This document shows, in pieces, positions 29,001 through 36,919 of a stretch of DNA of 64,000 nt. The notes beneath the pieces are model-generated. The model had not been told where the DNA came from. It was given only the letters and a program-made list of their open reading frames with translations, and made no database searches. Position numbers and translations under genes: made by a program. Numbering within the stretch: position 1 is the first letter of the stretch; each line of letters opens with the position of its first letter. Origin of the DNA: Paenibacillus alginolyticus DSM 5050 = NBRC 15375 (GTDB lineage: Bacteria; Bacillota; Bacilli; Paenibacillales; NBRC-103111); the NCBI RefSeq assembly GCF_000422905.1, contig NZ_AUGY01000009.1:103014-167013 (forward strand). Direction: 5' to 3'.

Positions 29001-31266
29001 GGCCAGCAGCGAAATTAAATTCTAGAAGCTGGATAAGCTCCTTCCGCTCCGTTAGTAAGTTAGAACCAATATTCATATGGTTGACAATATCGAATAACCG
29101 GGGCTCGGCTTGATCTTCAGTTAAATGCTCCAGCAGCTGATGTGCGATGTTCAAGTGCATTTCTGGCAGCAAGGTTTCTTCGATTGATCCATAAACGGCT
29201 TCTTGAATGGAATCATGCACAAACATAAAACGTATGTCCCGCGCAGTTGAGTTCCCTTGGATCTCGATAAAAAACTTATAATCCGTACCAACGGGTATCA
29301 TCAACCCGTTTTGAATAGCAATTTCCAACTCATGCAGAACATCACTAAAGGGCATCTTAGCAATAATACCAAGCGCTTCCAGGTCAAAGGAGGCACCTAA
29401 ACAAGCAGCTAGCCGCATTAAGTACTGCGTTCTTGGCGGCATGCGCTGAAGCTTCTCAGCTAGGAGGAACATAAGGTTATCAGTTATTCTCAGCTTCTGA
29501 ATTTCAACAATATCCCATATCCAACGATTCACTTCATAATTAAAGGTGAGTAAATTTTGCTCGTGTAAGTCTGTTAAAAATTGTTTAACGAAAAATGGAT
29601 TCCCTCCAGTTTTTTGCAAAACGAGCTGAGCCAGCTCAGCTACCTGCTGCTGCTCGGTTTTCAACGACTCCGCTATCAACTGCTTGACATCCGCAATTTC
29701 CAGTGGCTGCAAAATAATCCGTTCCGTAACAAGGCGCTCTGGAAGCTTGTCCAGCAGTTGAACCCGTGTTGACGATAACCAATTGGTGTCATACTCGCTC
29801 CGATAGCAGCCTATGAATAGGAAATACTTCATTTGTGAATCGTTCAATAGTAGGTCAAGAAACTGCAAGGACGCTGCATCTGCCCACTGCAAATCATCTA
29901 GAAACAACACGATGGGCCGGTCTTTCACACAGAAGATTAGCAGAAATTGCTGCAACAAGAAGTGTAAACGATTCTGTGTTTCCTGCGGAGGAAGCTGCTT
30001 TGCAATGGGCTGCTCACCGATTAGGAGCTCAAGATCTGGCACGAGATCCGTCAATACTTTCCCGCTCGTTCCCAATACTTTCAGCAATCGTCCACGATAC
30101 TCTTCGATTTGATGATCTTTCTCCGTCAGAAGCTGACGAACTAACTGACGCAATGCCCTTGACAACGCATGATACGAGATATGCTGTTTGTTGGGCTCGA
30201 ATCTGCCCGATAAGAACCAGCCGTTGTCCTTACTGATCGTCTTCATCGTCTCGGCGATGAGGAACGATTTGCCATAACCAGATTCTCCTGTTACCCAAAC
30301 GGCCTCCAGCGAGCCATGTACCGCACGTCCATAAACATGCAGCAGATTTTCGATTTCCTGTGCTCGTCCGTACAGCCCTTGGGGTATCTGGAACATGTCC
30401 GTCATGTCATAGAGACCTACAGCGAAATCCGTCATTTCTTCAAGAGAATTACTCAACATCAAGATGTGCTCGAGATCCTGAATAATGCCGTATGCGCTCT
30501 GATAGCGATCTTCCGCATTTTTAGCAAGAAGCTTCATAACAATATCGGAAAGCGGCTTAGGTATGCCCATCCGTAAGCTTTCGGGAGGCGTCGGCGTCAC
30601 GGCGAAATGGCAATGAATCAGCTCCACCGGATCTTCCGTTTGAAACGGAAGACGCCCGGTGAGCATTTCATAGAATGTGACCCCTAAGGAGTAGTAGTCC
30701 GTTCGGTAATCGATAATACGATTCATTCGACCTGTCTGCTCAGGTGACATATAGCTTAGCGTTCCTTCTAGCATCATGGGGTCTAGCATTTCTTGGCGTT
30801 CTCTCGTAAACGAGGAAATGCTGAAATCAGCCAGCTTCATGATCTGCTTTTCAGGATTAATAATTATGTTGCTAGGTTTAATATCTTTATGTATGACGTA
30901 CCGCTGATGAATATCCCCAACAATTTTGACTAATTGAATAGCAGCTGTGAGAAAGGCTTGTATGGACTGACGAAACATAGGGAAATAAGCCGATAAGGTC
31001 TCACCGTCAAAGTCTTCCAAGATGAGCGCTAAGCTGTTTTGATGCTTGGGAAGCGCCAAAGGCTTAACAATGCCGGGAAAGTCCAGCATTTTGCCTATCT
31101 CATACTCCCGTTTCAATCTAGCGATATCTGCTGATACAGGAAAGTCAGAACGCAGGGTTTTGATAATTACTTTTTCCATAGTTGGCTTATGAACAGCACG
31201 ATAGAGTACAGTCCGTTCACCTTGATAGATTTGTCTGATCAACTCGTATTCCGGCAAAATTAGCAT
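26071..31266 (-). CDS. Ser/Thr kinase - AAA ATPase - TPR - GAF - histidine kinase fusion
   Basis: 1731-residue cytoplasmic signalling protein. Residues 8-270: protein kinase with K36, HKDIKPSN (126-133) and ADFS in place of DFG. Residues about 300-600: AAA-type ATPase with Walker A GESGYGKS (327-334) and Walker B VLFLDDLQWAD. About 780-1320: helical TPR-like repeats. About 1335-1490: GAF domain. From 1505: histidine kinase with SHDLGTPLTS (His1511), N box NAIKFS and G boxes DTGVGIS and GGSGLGLAI. It is known as a class of trifunctional kinases. AGGAGG precedes the ATG, 35 bases after the FAD oxidoreductase stop, so the two genes are likely co-transcribed. No response regulator is adjacent. 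Confidence 0.9.
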   Translation of the reverse strand: MLILPEYELIRQIYQGERTVLYRAVHKPTMEKVIIKTLRSDFPVSADIARLKREYEIGKMLDFPGIVKPLALPKHQNSLALILEDFDGETLSAYFPMFRQSIQAFLTAAIQLVKIVGDIHQRYVIHKDIKPSNIIINPEKQIMKLADFSISSFTRERQEMLDPMMLEGTLSYMSPEQTGRMNRIIDYRTDYYSLGVTFYEMLTGRLPFQTEDPVELIHCHFAVTPTPPESLRMGIPKPLSDIVMKLLAKNAEDRYQSAYGIIQDLEHILMLSNSLEEMTDFAVGLYDMTDMFQIPQGLYGRAQEIENLLHVYGRAVHGSLEAVWVTGESGYGKSFLIAETMKTISKDNGWFLSGRFEPNKQHISYHALSRALRQLVRQLLTEKDHQIEEYRGRLLKVLGTSGKVLTDLVPDLELLIGEQPIAKQLPPQETQNRLHFLLQQFLLIFCVKDRPIVLFLDDLQWADAASLQFLDLLLNDSQMKYFLFIGCYRSEYDTNWLSSTRVQLLDKLPERLVTERIILQPLEIADVKQLIAESLKTEQQQVAELAQLVLQKTGGNPFFVKQFLTDLHEQNLLTFNYEVNRWIWDIVEIQKLRITDNLMFLLAEKLQRMPPRTQYLMRLAACLGASFDLEALGIIAKMPFSDVLHELEIAIQNGLMIPVGTDYKFFIEIQGNSTARDIRFMFVHDSIQEAVYGSIEETLLPEMHLNIAHQLLEHLTEDQAEPRLFDIVNHMNIGSNLLTERKELIQLLEFNFAAGRKAKFSNAYRSALQYYNKALALLKLVEEVELNELSFSIRLEKSEVLYLNGQADEAEISYEELLVDARTNELKLEVYNLQVILYTNVGKQHKSVEVGLKALAEQGIRVSKEPTGANIFFEYMKLKAMIGRKNTLQLYDLPIMEDEYRTKLMNLMMSIAISAYFVNTNLFVLFMFIMTKHALKYGNTPMMAYVYGSYGLILGSGFGDYQLGYQYGQLGDRMNARFQSHQFRSKSHFSFGLFVTPWVKPLQGCLEHLKESFRSGIEDGDLVFAGYALTYQVLVKDFQGVVLSEVQEDLAKNYRILEQTNHHDTLLMLEMLRKVIHNLEGKSENPLILGMDEEEEAQFVRKLEIHPNQVIIHEYTVKKMMLYYLFGQYDEALKFGKDAEPMQSVSFGLFHIPENFFYFALSIAAKYKEAAILEQKMLAKLMKKMLRKMDKWAAHCPENFLHLSLLMHAEWNRVTGHFQKAEQEYESSIRQAREQGFIQHEAIACELAGKMYKEAGREKIAKTYFVDAYYGYLSWGAKAKAEELMLRYPAYLTSLKESMDWGTTKISDYSLQALDFMTIMNTSRSLSSEVNLEQLIKRLMEIVTYSSGAERSILVLKERDSLFVEAEMLAIDGKDSCTVSSVQLETREDLPTAVIQFVARTKEGVVLDDAENKGFFTHDPYIRATESKSIFCEPILHQGNLVGVFYLENNLIRNAFTSDRLDIIKLLSAQAAISIENARLYNDLESKVKERTNELILMETSRRDLLSNISHDLGTPLTSIQGYVEAILDGVIQEPEEQRKYLSVVHMRIVGIQRLITDLYQLSRLETKQFHFQLAPTSCGTMVRQLFAKYELDAANAGITYTLNMAHSEGEELLLTVDTDRIEQVYANILYNAIKFSTRGGFIDVHVEIKDEPNELVIRVTDTGVGISEEDLPHIFERFYKVSKSRSTSGGSGLGLAIAKEIVQYHGGQIWAESRLGKGCSISFSLPVHRI

Positions 31267-31301
31267 AAAATCCTCCTAGTAAAACTTGCTGCTAGGTATT
31301 C

Positions 31302-32948
31302 CTAAAAAAGTTTTCCATCCCAAGGAAGCCCCTTTTCAAATCGTTGCTTATCATGATGGTGAAAAGGTTTTAATAAATCGATATGCCCCAGCTCAAAGGT
31401 GTACATCTCCCATATTTCGCAAGTTTCTTCCGTCGAACCATCTTGTTTCAGTATGGCATTAACTGCTCGTCGCGCTGCTTCATTAGCACCTTCCATCGTC
31501 GCTAGGTTCGTATTCGTACGTACGTAGTCTGCAGCAAGGAACAGATTCGGAATAGCGGTATAAGCTTCAGGACGGTCATCCCAAGTACCCACACGATTAA
31601 TAAGCAGGGGTTCCATATTCGTGCAAGCATGTTCGGGATTCTCAAATTGAATATCTGTATCCAAGAACCAAGAATGCAGAACATTGTCTTCGAGGATAAC
31701 GGCGCCATCCACATTCAAGCTTAACTTCATCTGTGCCCATACTTCGGCTTTAATCTCTTCAGCCGTGCAATGTGTAGCCGATTTACCGAATAAGATCCCA
31801 GGTGAGTCCCAATCCGAAATATCGACGGATAAAACCCCCTTCACGGTGCCATCCCCATACTGGCTAAGGTCGACATCCGGCCAAAATTGCTTCTGGGATA
31901 CCGAAGTCAGCGACCAAGGCGCATCTAAGTATATAACATGTCCATGTGTGATTGGCAGTTCTTCCTTCAAATAATACTGAATGCCATTCATCCACGCGAC
32001 GGAATCAACAAGCTTCTGCACACCTACAAGTGAAGGATCGGCTTGCACCATTGCATCGGTAATGAATTTACCCATCACTTCAACCGGGAATGCAGCTATG
32101 TAATAATCAGCTTCTACATCGAAGGTCTTACCATTTTCCGTCACCTTCGCACTGCGAATAACGCCATCCACGCAGTCGATGCTTTCCACTTTCGCCTCTA
32201 AATGGTAAGCAACTCCCTGATCTCGTAGAAATGTTAGCCAAGGGTTCACCCATTTGTCATTCGTTGGACCATTCAAGAGACGGACGAAGCTCGTGCCAGG
32301 TGTTGTGATATCTAGTGTCATTTGAACAGCTACAGGGCCGACAGTTTGTGTGTTTGCAATTTTGGATTGACATGCAACGAGGGTTTTGGTGAATCCAGCG
32401 AATATTTTTTGAAATGCAGGGGATTGTTGATCCGCCTCAATGAAATTCCACCAATCGATGAGGTTATACTCCTCGCGAATGCGTTCATCACAGCTCGTCA
32501 TGACTTGCCATAGCTTACGTCCGTATTGCTCCAGATCATCCATACTTAGACCTAAGCCATTATCAAATAAATCTCTGATGACAACCATAAAATTGTCTAA
32601 ACTAAATTCAATTTTGGCGAGCAGCGGCAATAGCGGTGCCGTATAGGTGGCAATATCTAACCGCGTCACTTCTGTTAAGTTATCATATACGGTACCATTC
32701 TCATAGGGAATTCGTTTCAAAGTATCTATGACATGTCTGTAAAAGCGAGGGAATAACCGGAAACCGTGTTCACCTGGCAAATCCTTTCTCCCGTCAGTTC
32801 CGCTGCCTACGAAAGGCATACTTCTCGCTTTTCCGCCTGGAATACTTTTAAATTCGTAGACTGACACTTCGTAGCCTCTTACAATCAATTCATGTGCGGC
32901 ACTCATCCCGGCAACACCACCGCCCAAAATAACGACTTTTTTCAACAC
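31302..32948 (-). CDS. FAD-dependent oxidoreductase (phytoene desaturase / hydroxysqualene dehydroxylase-like)
   Basis: 548 residues. N-terminal FAD motif VVILGGGVAGMSAAHELIVRG, then EFKSIPGGKARS and GEHGFRLFPRFYRH, typical of amine oxidase-like flavoenzymes that act on isoprenoids. The C-terminal LFLAADYVRTNTNLATMEGANEA is the second FAD contact. No isoprenoid genes are nearby, so the substrate is open. A GTG start at 32946-32948 follows GAGGGGG. It precedes the large kinase gene by 35 bases. Confidence 0.85.
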   Translation of the reverse strand: MLKKVVILGGGVAGMSAAHELIVRGYEVSVYEFKSIPGGKARSMPFVGSGTDGRKDLPGEHGFRLFPRFYRHVIDTLKRIPYENGTVYDNLTEVTRLDIATYTAPLLPLLAKIEFSLDNFMVVIRDLFDNGLGLSMDDLEQYGRKLWQVMTSCDERIREEYNLIDWWNFIEADQQSPAFQKIFAGFTKTLVACQSKIANTQTVGPVAVQMTLDITTPGTSFVRLLNGPTNDKWVNPWLTFLRDQGVAYHLEAKVESIDCVDGVIRSAKVTENGKTFDVEADYYIAAFPVEVMGKFITDAMVQADPSLVGVQKLVDSVAWMNGIQYYLKEELPITHGHVIYLDAPWSLTSVSQKQFWPDVDLSQYGDGTVKGVLSVDISDWDSPGILFGKSATHCTAEEIKAEVWAQMKLSLNVDGAVILEDNVLHSWFLDTDIQFENPEHACTNMEPLLINRVGTWDDRPEAYTAIPNLFLAADYVRTNTNLATMEGANEAARRAVNAILKQDGSTEETCEIWEMYTFELGHIDLLKPFHHHDKQRFEKGLPWDGKLF

Positions 32949-33018
32949 GGTTCCCCCTCATATTGGATCAAATTGTAAAAAATTCTGTAAAACTATCATA
33001 TCATCTAGGTCATTTGAA

Positions 33019-33213
33019 TCATAGACTTTTAGTTATGCCTTTCAACTCAATTTTCTCAAGCTTGTTCCAAAACAGCGGAAAAAGGTGTACAGTAAAATTA
33101 ATGAAATAACTGCTATCTGCCTCCTCAACTCTTTCCATTTGATGAAATCCATCATGTTCGACCACTTCAGATTGAATAAGCCAATAGACTTCATCATTAT
33201 TCCCCCAAAATAC
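33019..33213 (-). other. Untranslated-start reading frame, possible gene fragment
   Basis: A 65-codon stop-to-stop frame without a usable start. The residues look like real protein (NDEVYWLIQSEVVEHDGFHQ, then MERVEEADSSYFINFTVHLF) and differ from the hydrophobic frame that overlaps it and follows GGGGGA plus ATG. It could be the tail of a lost gene. Otherwise nothing is visible between 32949 and 33293 except a TATAAT-like -10 near 33240-33247 for the pseudokinase gene. Confidence 0.25.
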
Positions 33214-33293
33214 CTAAATTCCTATATCCCGCCGAATCATATATAATAAAGGCAACTGCTAATGATGCCATCAAGAGAGAGGATGGATATTCC

Positions 33294-34535
33294 ATGCACA
33301 AAAAAATGGGTACACGATACGTGCCAGATACACAGATCGCCGCATTACCTCATGGCACACTGAAGTACGGTGATGATTTATTTCTGACTCGAAAGGTTCT
33401 CCTTTATCAAATAGAGCTTCAACCAGGGCAGGTCGGCGAAGATTACATTAGAACCCTTCATCATAAAGCAGCTTTCATACACGATGGGTTTCAACATATC
33501 CTGGATACGTCTGTAGAGGAAGATTCGGTTACGATCATTCTGCAAGCCAAGACAGGCTCACTATTCTCTAACTATGTTAACCGGAAAGAAATGTCCTTCC
33601 CTACCATCATTGCAATGATTGCTGATTTAGGGGTTTCCTTACTTGACGCAATGGAAGAACGTATTACAGGATTTACAGTAGGCGCTGAAAACCTTTGGTT
33701 AGATGATCACGGCAAGCTTTCCGTCATTAACTACTGGGACAAAGGCGATCCTCAGGCACAAGGGGCCATCGGGCTTTGTCGGTTGATGATCCAGCTCTTT
33801 ACCGGCTCGGAAACGATTACTGGTGCATTTGAAGTGATGCATACCCATCTGGAGCGCACGCCTATTCCATCTGCGACATATGAACAGAAATTGGCTTTAA
33901 TTAAGCTGATTAAGCTCGTCTGCCAAGGTCACGCTTCACTTTCTTCGTTGATTTTTGGGTTGCGGAGTTTACCATCTTCCGGTCTAAAGCAGGACGCGGG
34001 GCCTATCCCCAAACAAATTCATTATCAAAATCCAAGTAAAATTCAAAATCACGTGGTGGATGAAAGTGAGGAGGAGGAGGACGAGGACGAGTTGAATGAG
34101 GCCGCACCTGCAGCTAACAAGCGATCACAATCATTGAGCGCTTTAAGCAAGGCAGGGATAGGAGCAATTGCTATTTTGGTCGTAGTCTTAGTCACCGTTT
34201 GGGCACTTTGGCCATCTTCGAAAGTGGAGCCGGTTGTGGTGGCACCTATACCCACCGCAACACCTCTCACGCCGACAAATAGTCCTGTCCCATCAACAAC
34301 GAAGCCTCTCGGAGATTCGAATAAACAATCCCAAGAAGTGGTCATTCCGAACCTGGTAGGTCTATCTCAAGCCGATGCCGAGGCGCAGGCCTTGGCTGCC
34401 GGACTGCATTACAATTTTTTGATTGAAGCAAATGATAAGCCAAAGGGAACCGTCATTAAACAAGATCCAACGTCAGGCACGAAAGGCTTGCAGGGCGACA
34501 ATGTTACGTTTTGGGTTAGTAAAGGGAATCAGTGA
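33294..34535 (+). CDS. Membrane pseudokinase with a single PASTA domain
   Basis: 413 residues. Residues 20-225 follow the fold of a Ser/Thr kinase but the HRD-like loop is replaced by GFTVGAENLWLDDHG (127-140) and the DFG region by NYWD (146-149), so the catalytic Asp and the metal Asp are gone; N133 remains. A strongly acidic linker (258-269) leads to one transmembrane helix (288-306), a Pro/Thr-rich stretch and one PASTA domain (348-411, beginning VVIPNLVGLSQADAEAQALA). PASTA domains bind peptidoglycan or beta-lactams, so it may sense cell wall. It is divergent from the FAD oxidoreductase/kinase pair. Confidence 0.85.
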   Translation: MHKKMGTRYVPDTQIAALPHGTLKYGDDLFLTRKVLLYQIELQPGQVGEDYIRTLHHKAAFIHDGFQHILDTSVEEDSVTIILQAKTGSLFSNYVNRKEMSFPTIIAMIADLGVSLLDAMEERITGFTVGAENLWLDDHGKLSVINYWDKGDPQAQGAIGLCRLMIQLFTGSETITGAFEVMHTHLERTPIPSATYEQKLALIKLIKLVCQGHASLSSLIFGLRSLPSSGLKQDAGPIPKQIHYQNPSKIQNHVVDESEEEEDEDELNEAAPAANKRSQSLSALSKAGIGAIAILVVVLVTVWALWPSSKVEPVVVAPIPTATPLTPTNSPVPSTTKPLGDSNKQSQEVVIPNLVGLSQADAEAQALAAGLHYNFLIEANDKPKGTVIKQDPTSGTKGLQGDNVTFWVSKGNQ

Positions 34536-34753
34536 TGCTTAAAAGCAGAACACCTTAAAGAAGAACACCTACTTGTTCAGGTCGGAAATACCCATAGTTT
34601 GCAAAGTTGGTATTCCCATTAACTGCAACATCGAAATTCGACCATCTACCACTTGGATAAATGTGGGAAGACACTTATTATCTTTAAGCTAAAGCTTCCG
34701 ATGGAGCGCTTGAGACTCCGTATTTCTATCACGATTGACCTCTTTATTAACAT

Positions 34754-34796
34754 AAAGGGGCTGTTCTCAAGTAATCTACTTGTGGACAGCCCCTTT
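34754..34796. repeat. Inverted repeat AAAGGGGCTGT, possible intergenic element
   Basis: AAAGGGGCTGT (34754-34764) pairs with ACAGCCCCTTT (34786-34796) around a CAAGTAATCTACTTG inner stem. A related motif, GGCAGCCCTT, occurs again near 35040, in inverted orientation relative to the first arm, so this may be one end of a small non-coding element covering about 34750-35050. The rest of 34536-35102 holds the palindrome array below and no gene. Confidence 0.5.
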
Positions 34797-34850
34797 AGCC
34801 TATTGTCCTTCCAGAATATCCGATTCGGTATTCAGAACGAAAATTCATAC

Positions 34851-34977
34851 TTCCATTGGATTTTTCCAATGGAATCTACTCTACGGTCTCGAAATATGTG
34901 TTTCTATTGGAATAATCCAATGGAATTGACTTATTAGGCCGGCAAATCACTACTTTCATTGGATTTATCCAATGGAA
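34851..34977. repeat. Three 24-bp palindromes at a 51-52 bp period
   Basis: Copies at 34851-34874, 34902-34925 and 34954-34977, each built on TTCCATTGGA paired with TCCAATGGAA (one or two mismatches per copy). The spacers between copies differ. Regular spacing, palindromy and near-identity suggest REP-like elements or protein sites. Function unknown. Confidence 0.7.
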
Positions 34978-35102
34978 GTAGCAGCCGGACTGCGAAATTC
35001 ACAAAGTGGGAGCTACATTTTCCAAATATGACTTTGGAGGCAGCCCTTATCGTCTTAACCTATAACAAAACAATTTAAAAGTTCTGCAAATACTCAGCTG
35101 TC

Positions 35103-35945
35103 TTACCCTTTCACAGCAGAACCTACGGTCAACGCTTTCTCCACTTGCTCACTAAAGAGTACATACACAAGCACGGTCGGCAAGCTCGCGATCGTCATCG
35201 CCGCGCCCATCGCCCCCCAATTGGTGGTGAACTGACCCTGAAAGAAGAGCAGCCCGAGCGGCAAGGTTTTCAAGGATTCTTTGGTAATCAAAATTAACGC
35301 CATCGTAAATTCATTCCACGCTGACAAGAACACGAAGATCACCATCGTCGCAATTGCAGGTTTAATAATCGGCAATATGATCGTATAGAAGGTCCGGTAA
35401 ATGCTGGCCCCATCCATACAAGCGGACTCTTCCAGCTCAACCGGAATACTGCGGAAAAAACCATAGAAAACCATGCTGGAGAATGAAATATTGAACGCAA
35501 TATAAGGCACGATCAGCGCCCAATACGTGTTGGCCAAATGGAACTCACGTACGAGAATTGCCAGCGGGATCATGATGACTTGCACGGGAATGAACATCCC
35601 AATTACAACATAAATACGAGCTGCTTCCTTCAAGCGCCATTGCATTCTGGCGACGGCATAGGAGAACGTAACCGAAAGTACAATCGTACCCACAACAGTC
35701 GCCGCTGCTACCAGCAAGCTGTTGCTGAAGTAGACTGGAACATTGAACCTTGACCAAGCATCGACATAGTTCTCGAATCGTAGGTGAGTCGGGAAACCGA
35801 ATGGATTCGATACGAAGATTTCATTGTTATTTTTAAGCGAATAAAAGACCATCCACAGCAGTGGATACACCGACAATCCCGCATATACCCACAAGAAGAT
35901 GCCCAGGAGCGGATTCTTTTTACGCAATTTGAGTATTCCGTTCAT
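35103..35945 (-). CDS. Carbohydrate ABC transporter permease (MalG type), second importer
   Basis: 280 residues, about six membrane spans, EAA loop ELEESACMDGASIYRTFYTI, where the usual EAA is ESA. It is the last gene of the kinase, regulator, binding protein, permease, permease unit, 12 bases after the preceding permease. No ATPase gene is present, so a shared MsmX-like ATPase is again needed. Substrate unknown. Confidence 0.92.
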   Translation of the reverse strand: MNGILKLRKKNPLLGIFLWVYAGLSVYPLLWMVFYSLKNNNEIFVSNPFGFPTHLRFENYVDAWSRFNVPVYFSNSLLVAAATVVGTIVLSVTFSYAVARMQWRLKEAARIYVVIGMFIPVQVIMIPLAILVREFHLANTYWALIVPYIAFNISFSSMVFYGFFRSIPVELEESACMDGASIYRTFYTIILPIIKPAIATMVIFVFLSAWNEFTMALILITKESLKTLPLGLLFFQGQFTTNWGAMGAAMTIASLPTVLVYVLFSEQVEKALTVGSAVKG

Positions 35946-35957
35946 CTGTCATCCCCC

Positions 35958-36836
35958 TTAAAATGTAATCCGTTCTCTGGCGATCAGACGGTTAATAGCC
36001 AAAGTCACAATCAAGCATTCGATGACCAAGAAAGCAGCCGCGGCGCTTCCATAGCCGAATTCACCAACGCGGAACGCAGAGCGGTACATCAGATAGGTCA
36101 ACGTGTACGTGGAATTTCCTGGGCCTCCGCCAGTCATAATGAACATATTGGCGAAAGCATTCAATCCGCCTGTAATCGCAAGAACCAAACAAAACTTATA
36201 CGTCTCAGCCAGCATTGGGATTGTAATCGCCATGTGCGCTTTGAATTTGGATGCTCCATCAATACGCGCAGCCTCTAAATATTGCTCTGGAACGGACTTT
36301 ACAGCCGCCAGCAGCAATGCGAATTGGTAACCCATGTACTGCCAAGCATTCACGAACGCAATGGCGAAAATCGCTGTTTTGTTGTTCGTCAGCCAATCCT
36401 GACGATACGTGATGCCGAGCGCTTCAAAGATTTTATTAATCAAGCCATACTCACTGTTATACATCGCTAACCACAGCTGACAAACCACTGTAATGGAAAG
36501 AACCACAGGAATGAAGTAGCTAATTCTTAGAAACTTGCTTCCTCTGAACCCTTCTGCGACGGCAAAAGCAAGCACGGTGCCGATCCCGATTTGCACGACA
36601 GCCAAAATACAGGCAAAAACGAAGCCGTTGTAAAGCGAAGTGTAGAAAATACTATCCTGAAACAATCGAATGTAGTTATCCAGAAAAATAAAAGTGCCTT
36701 CGCTTAAGCCATCCCACTCGAATGTACTGCGATAGAAAGTTTGCAAAATCGGATAAAACACAATCACTGTATACAAAAGGAGTGCCGGCAGTGTGAAAAG
36801 CATAATAGCCGCCTTATTTCCCATGAATTTGCGCAT
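35958..36836 (-). CDS. Carbohydrate ABC transporter permease (MalF type), second importer
   Basis: 292 residues with six membrane spans; EAA loop YLEAARIDGASKFKAHMAIT. The ATG at 36836 with AAGGGA 9 nt upstream is used instead of a longer frame from 36869. It follows the binding-protein gene across a gap with a strong hairpin (36864-36896). Confidence 0.92.
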   Translation of the reverse strand: MRKFMGNKAAIMLFTLPALLLYTVIVFYPILQTFYRSTFEWDGLSEGTFIFLDNYIRLFQDSIFYTSLYNGFVFACILAVVQIGIGTVLAFAVAEGFRGSKFLRISYFIPVVLSITVVCQLWLAMYNSEYGLINKIFEALGITYRQDWLTNNKTAIFAIAFVNAWQYMGYQFALLLAAVKSVPEQYLEAARIDGASKFKAHMAITIPMLAETYKFCLVLAITGGLNAFANMFIMTGGGPGNSTYTLTYLMYRSAFRVGEFGYGSAAAAFLVIECLIVTLAINRLIARERITF

Positions 36837-36863
36837 GTCATCACTTCCCTTTTTTAGTAGAAA

Positions 36864-36896
36864 ACTCACACCGGCTCAGAGCGATCCAGTGTGAGT
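36864..36896 (-). terminator. Intra-operon attenuating hairpin between binding protein and permease (second importer)
   Basis: ACTCACAC/GTGTGAGT stem followed on the minus strand by TTTTC, only 24 bases past the binding-protein stop and 27 before the permease ATG. It mirrors the arrangement at 3176-3200. Confidence 0.65.
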
Positions 36897-36919
36897 CTCC
36901 TTTTCCATAGAAACTTCGG

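Noticed and set aside
26071..31266. Large kinase-ATPase fusion as an antiphage defence gene
   Set aside because: Its domain order equals known signalling kinases with GAF and histidine kinase parts, and no nuclease, protease or defence neighbours were seen.
34851..34977. Three repeats as a possible CRISPR array
   Set aside because: Only three palindromic copies with unequal repeats and 27-28 base gaps that do not look like spacers; no cas gene in the window.
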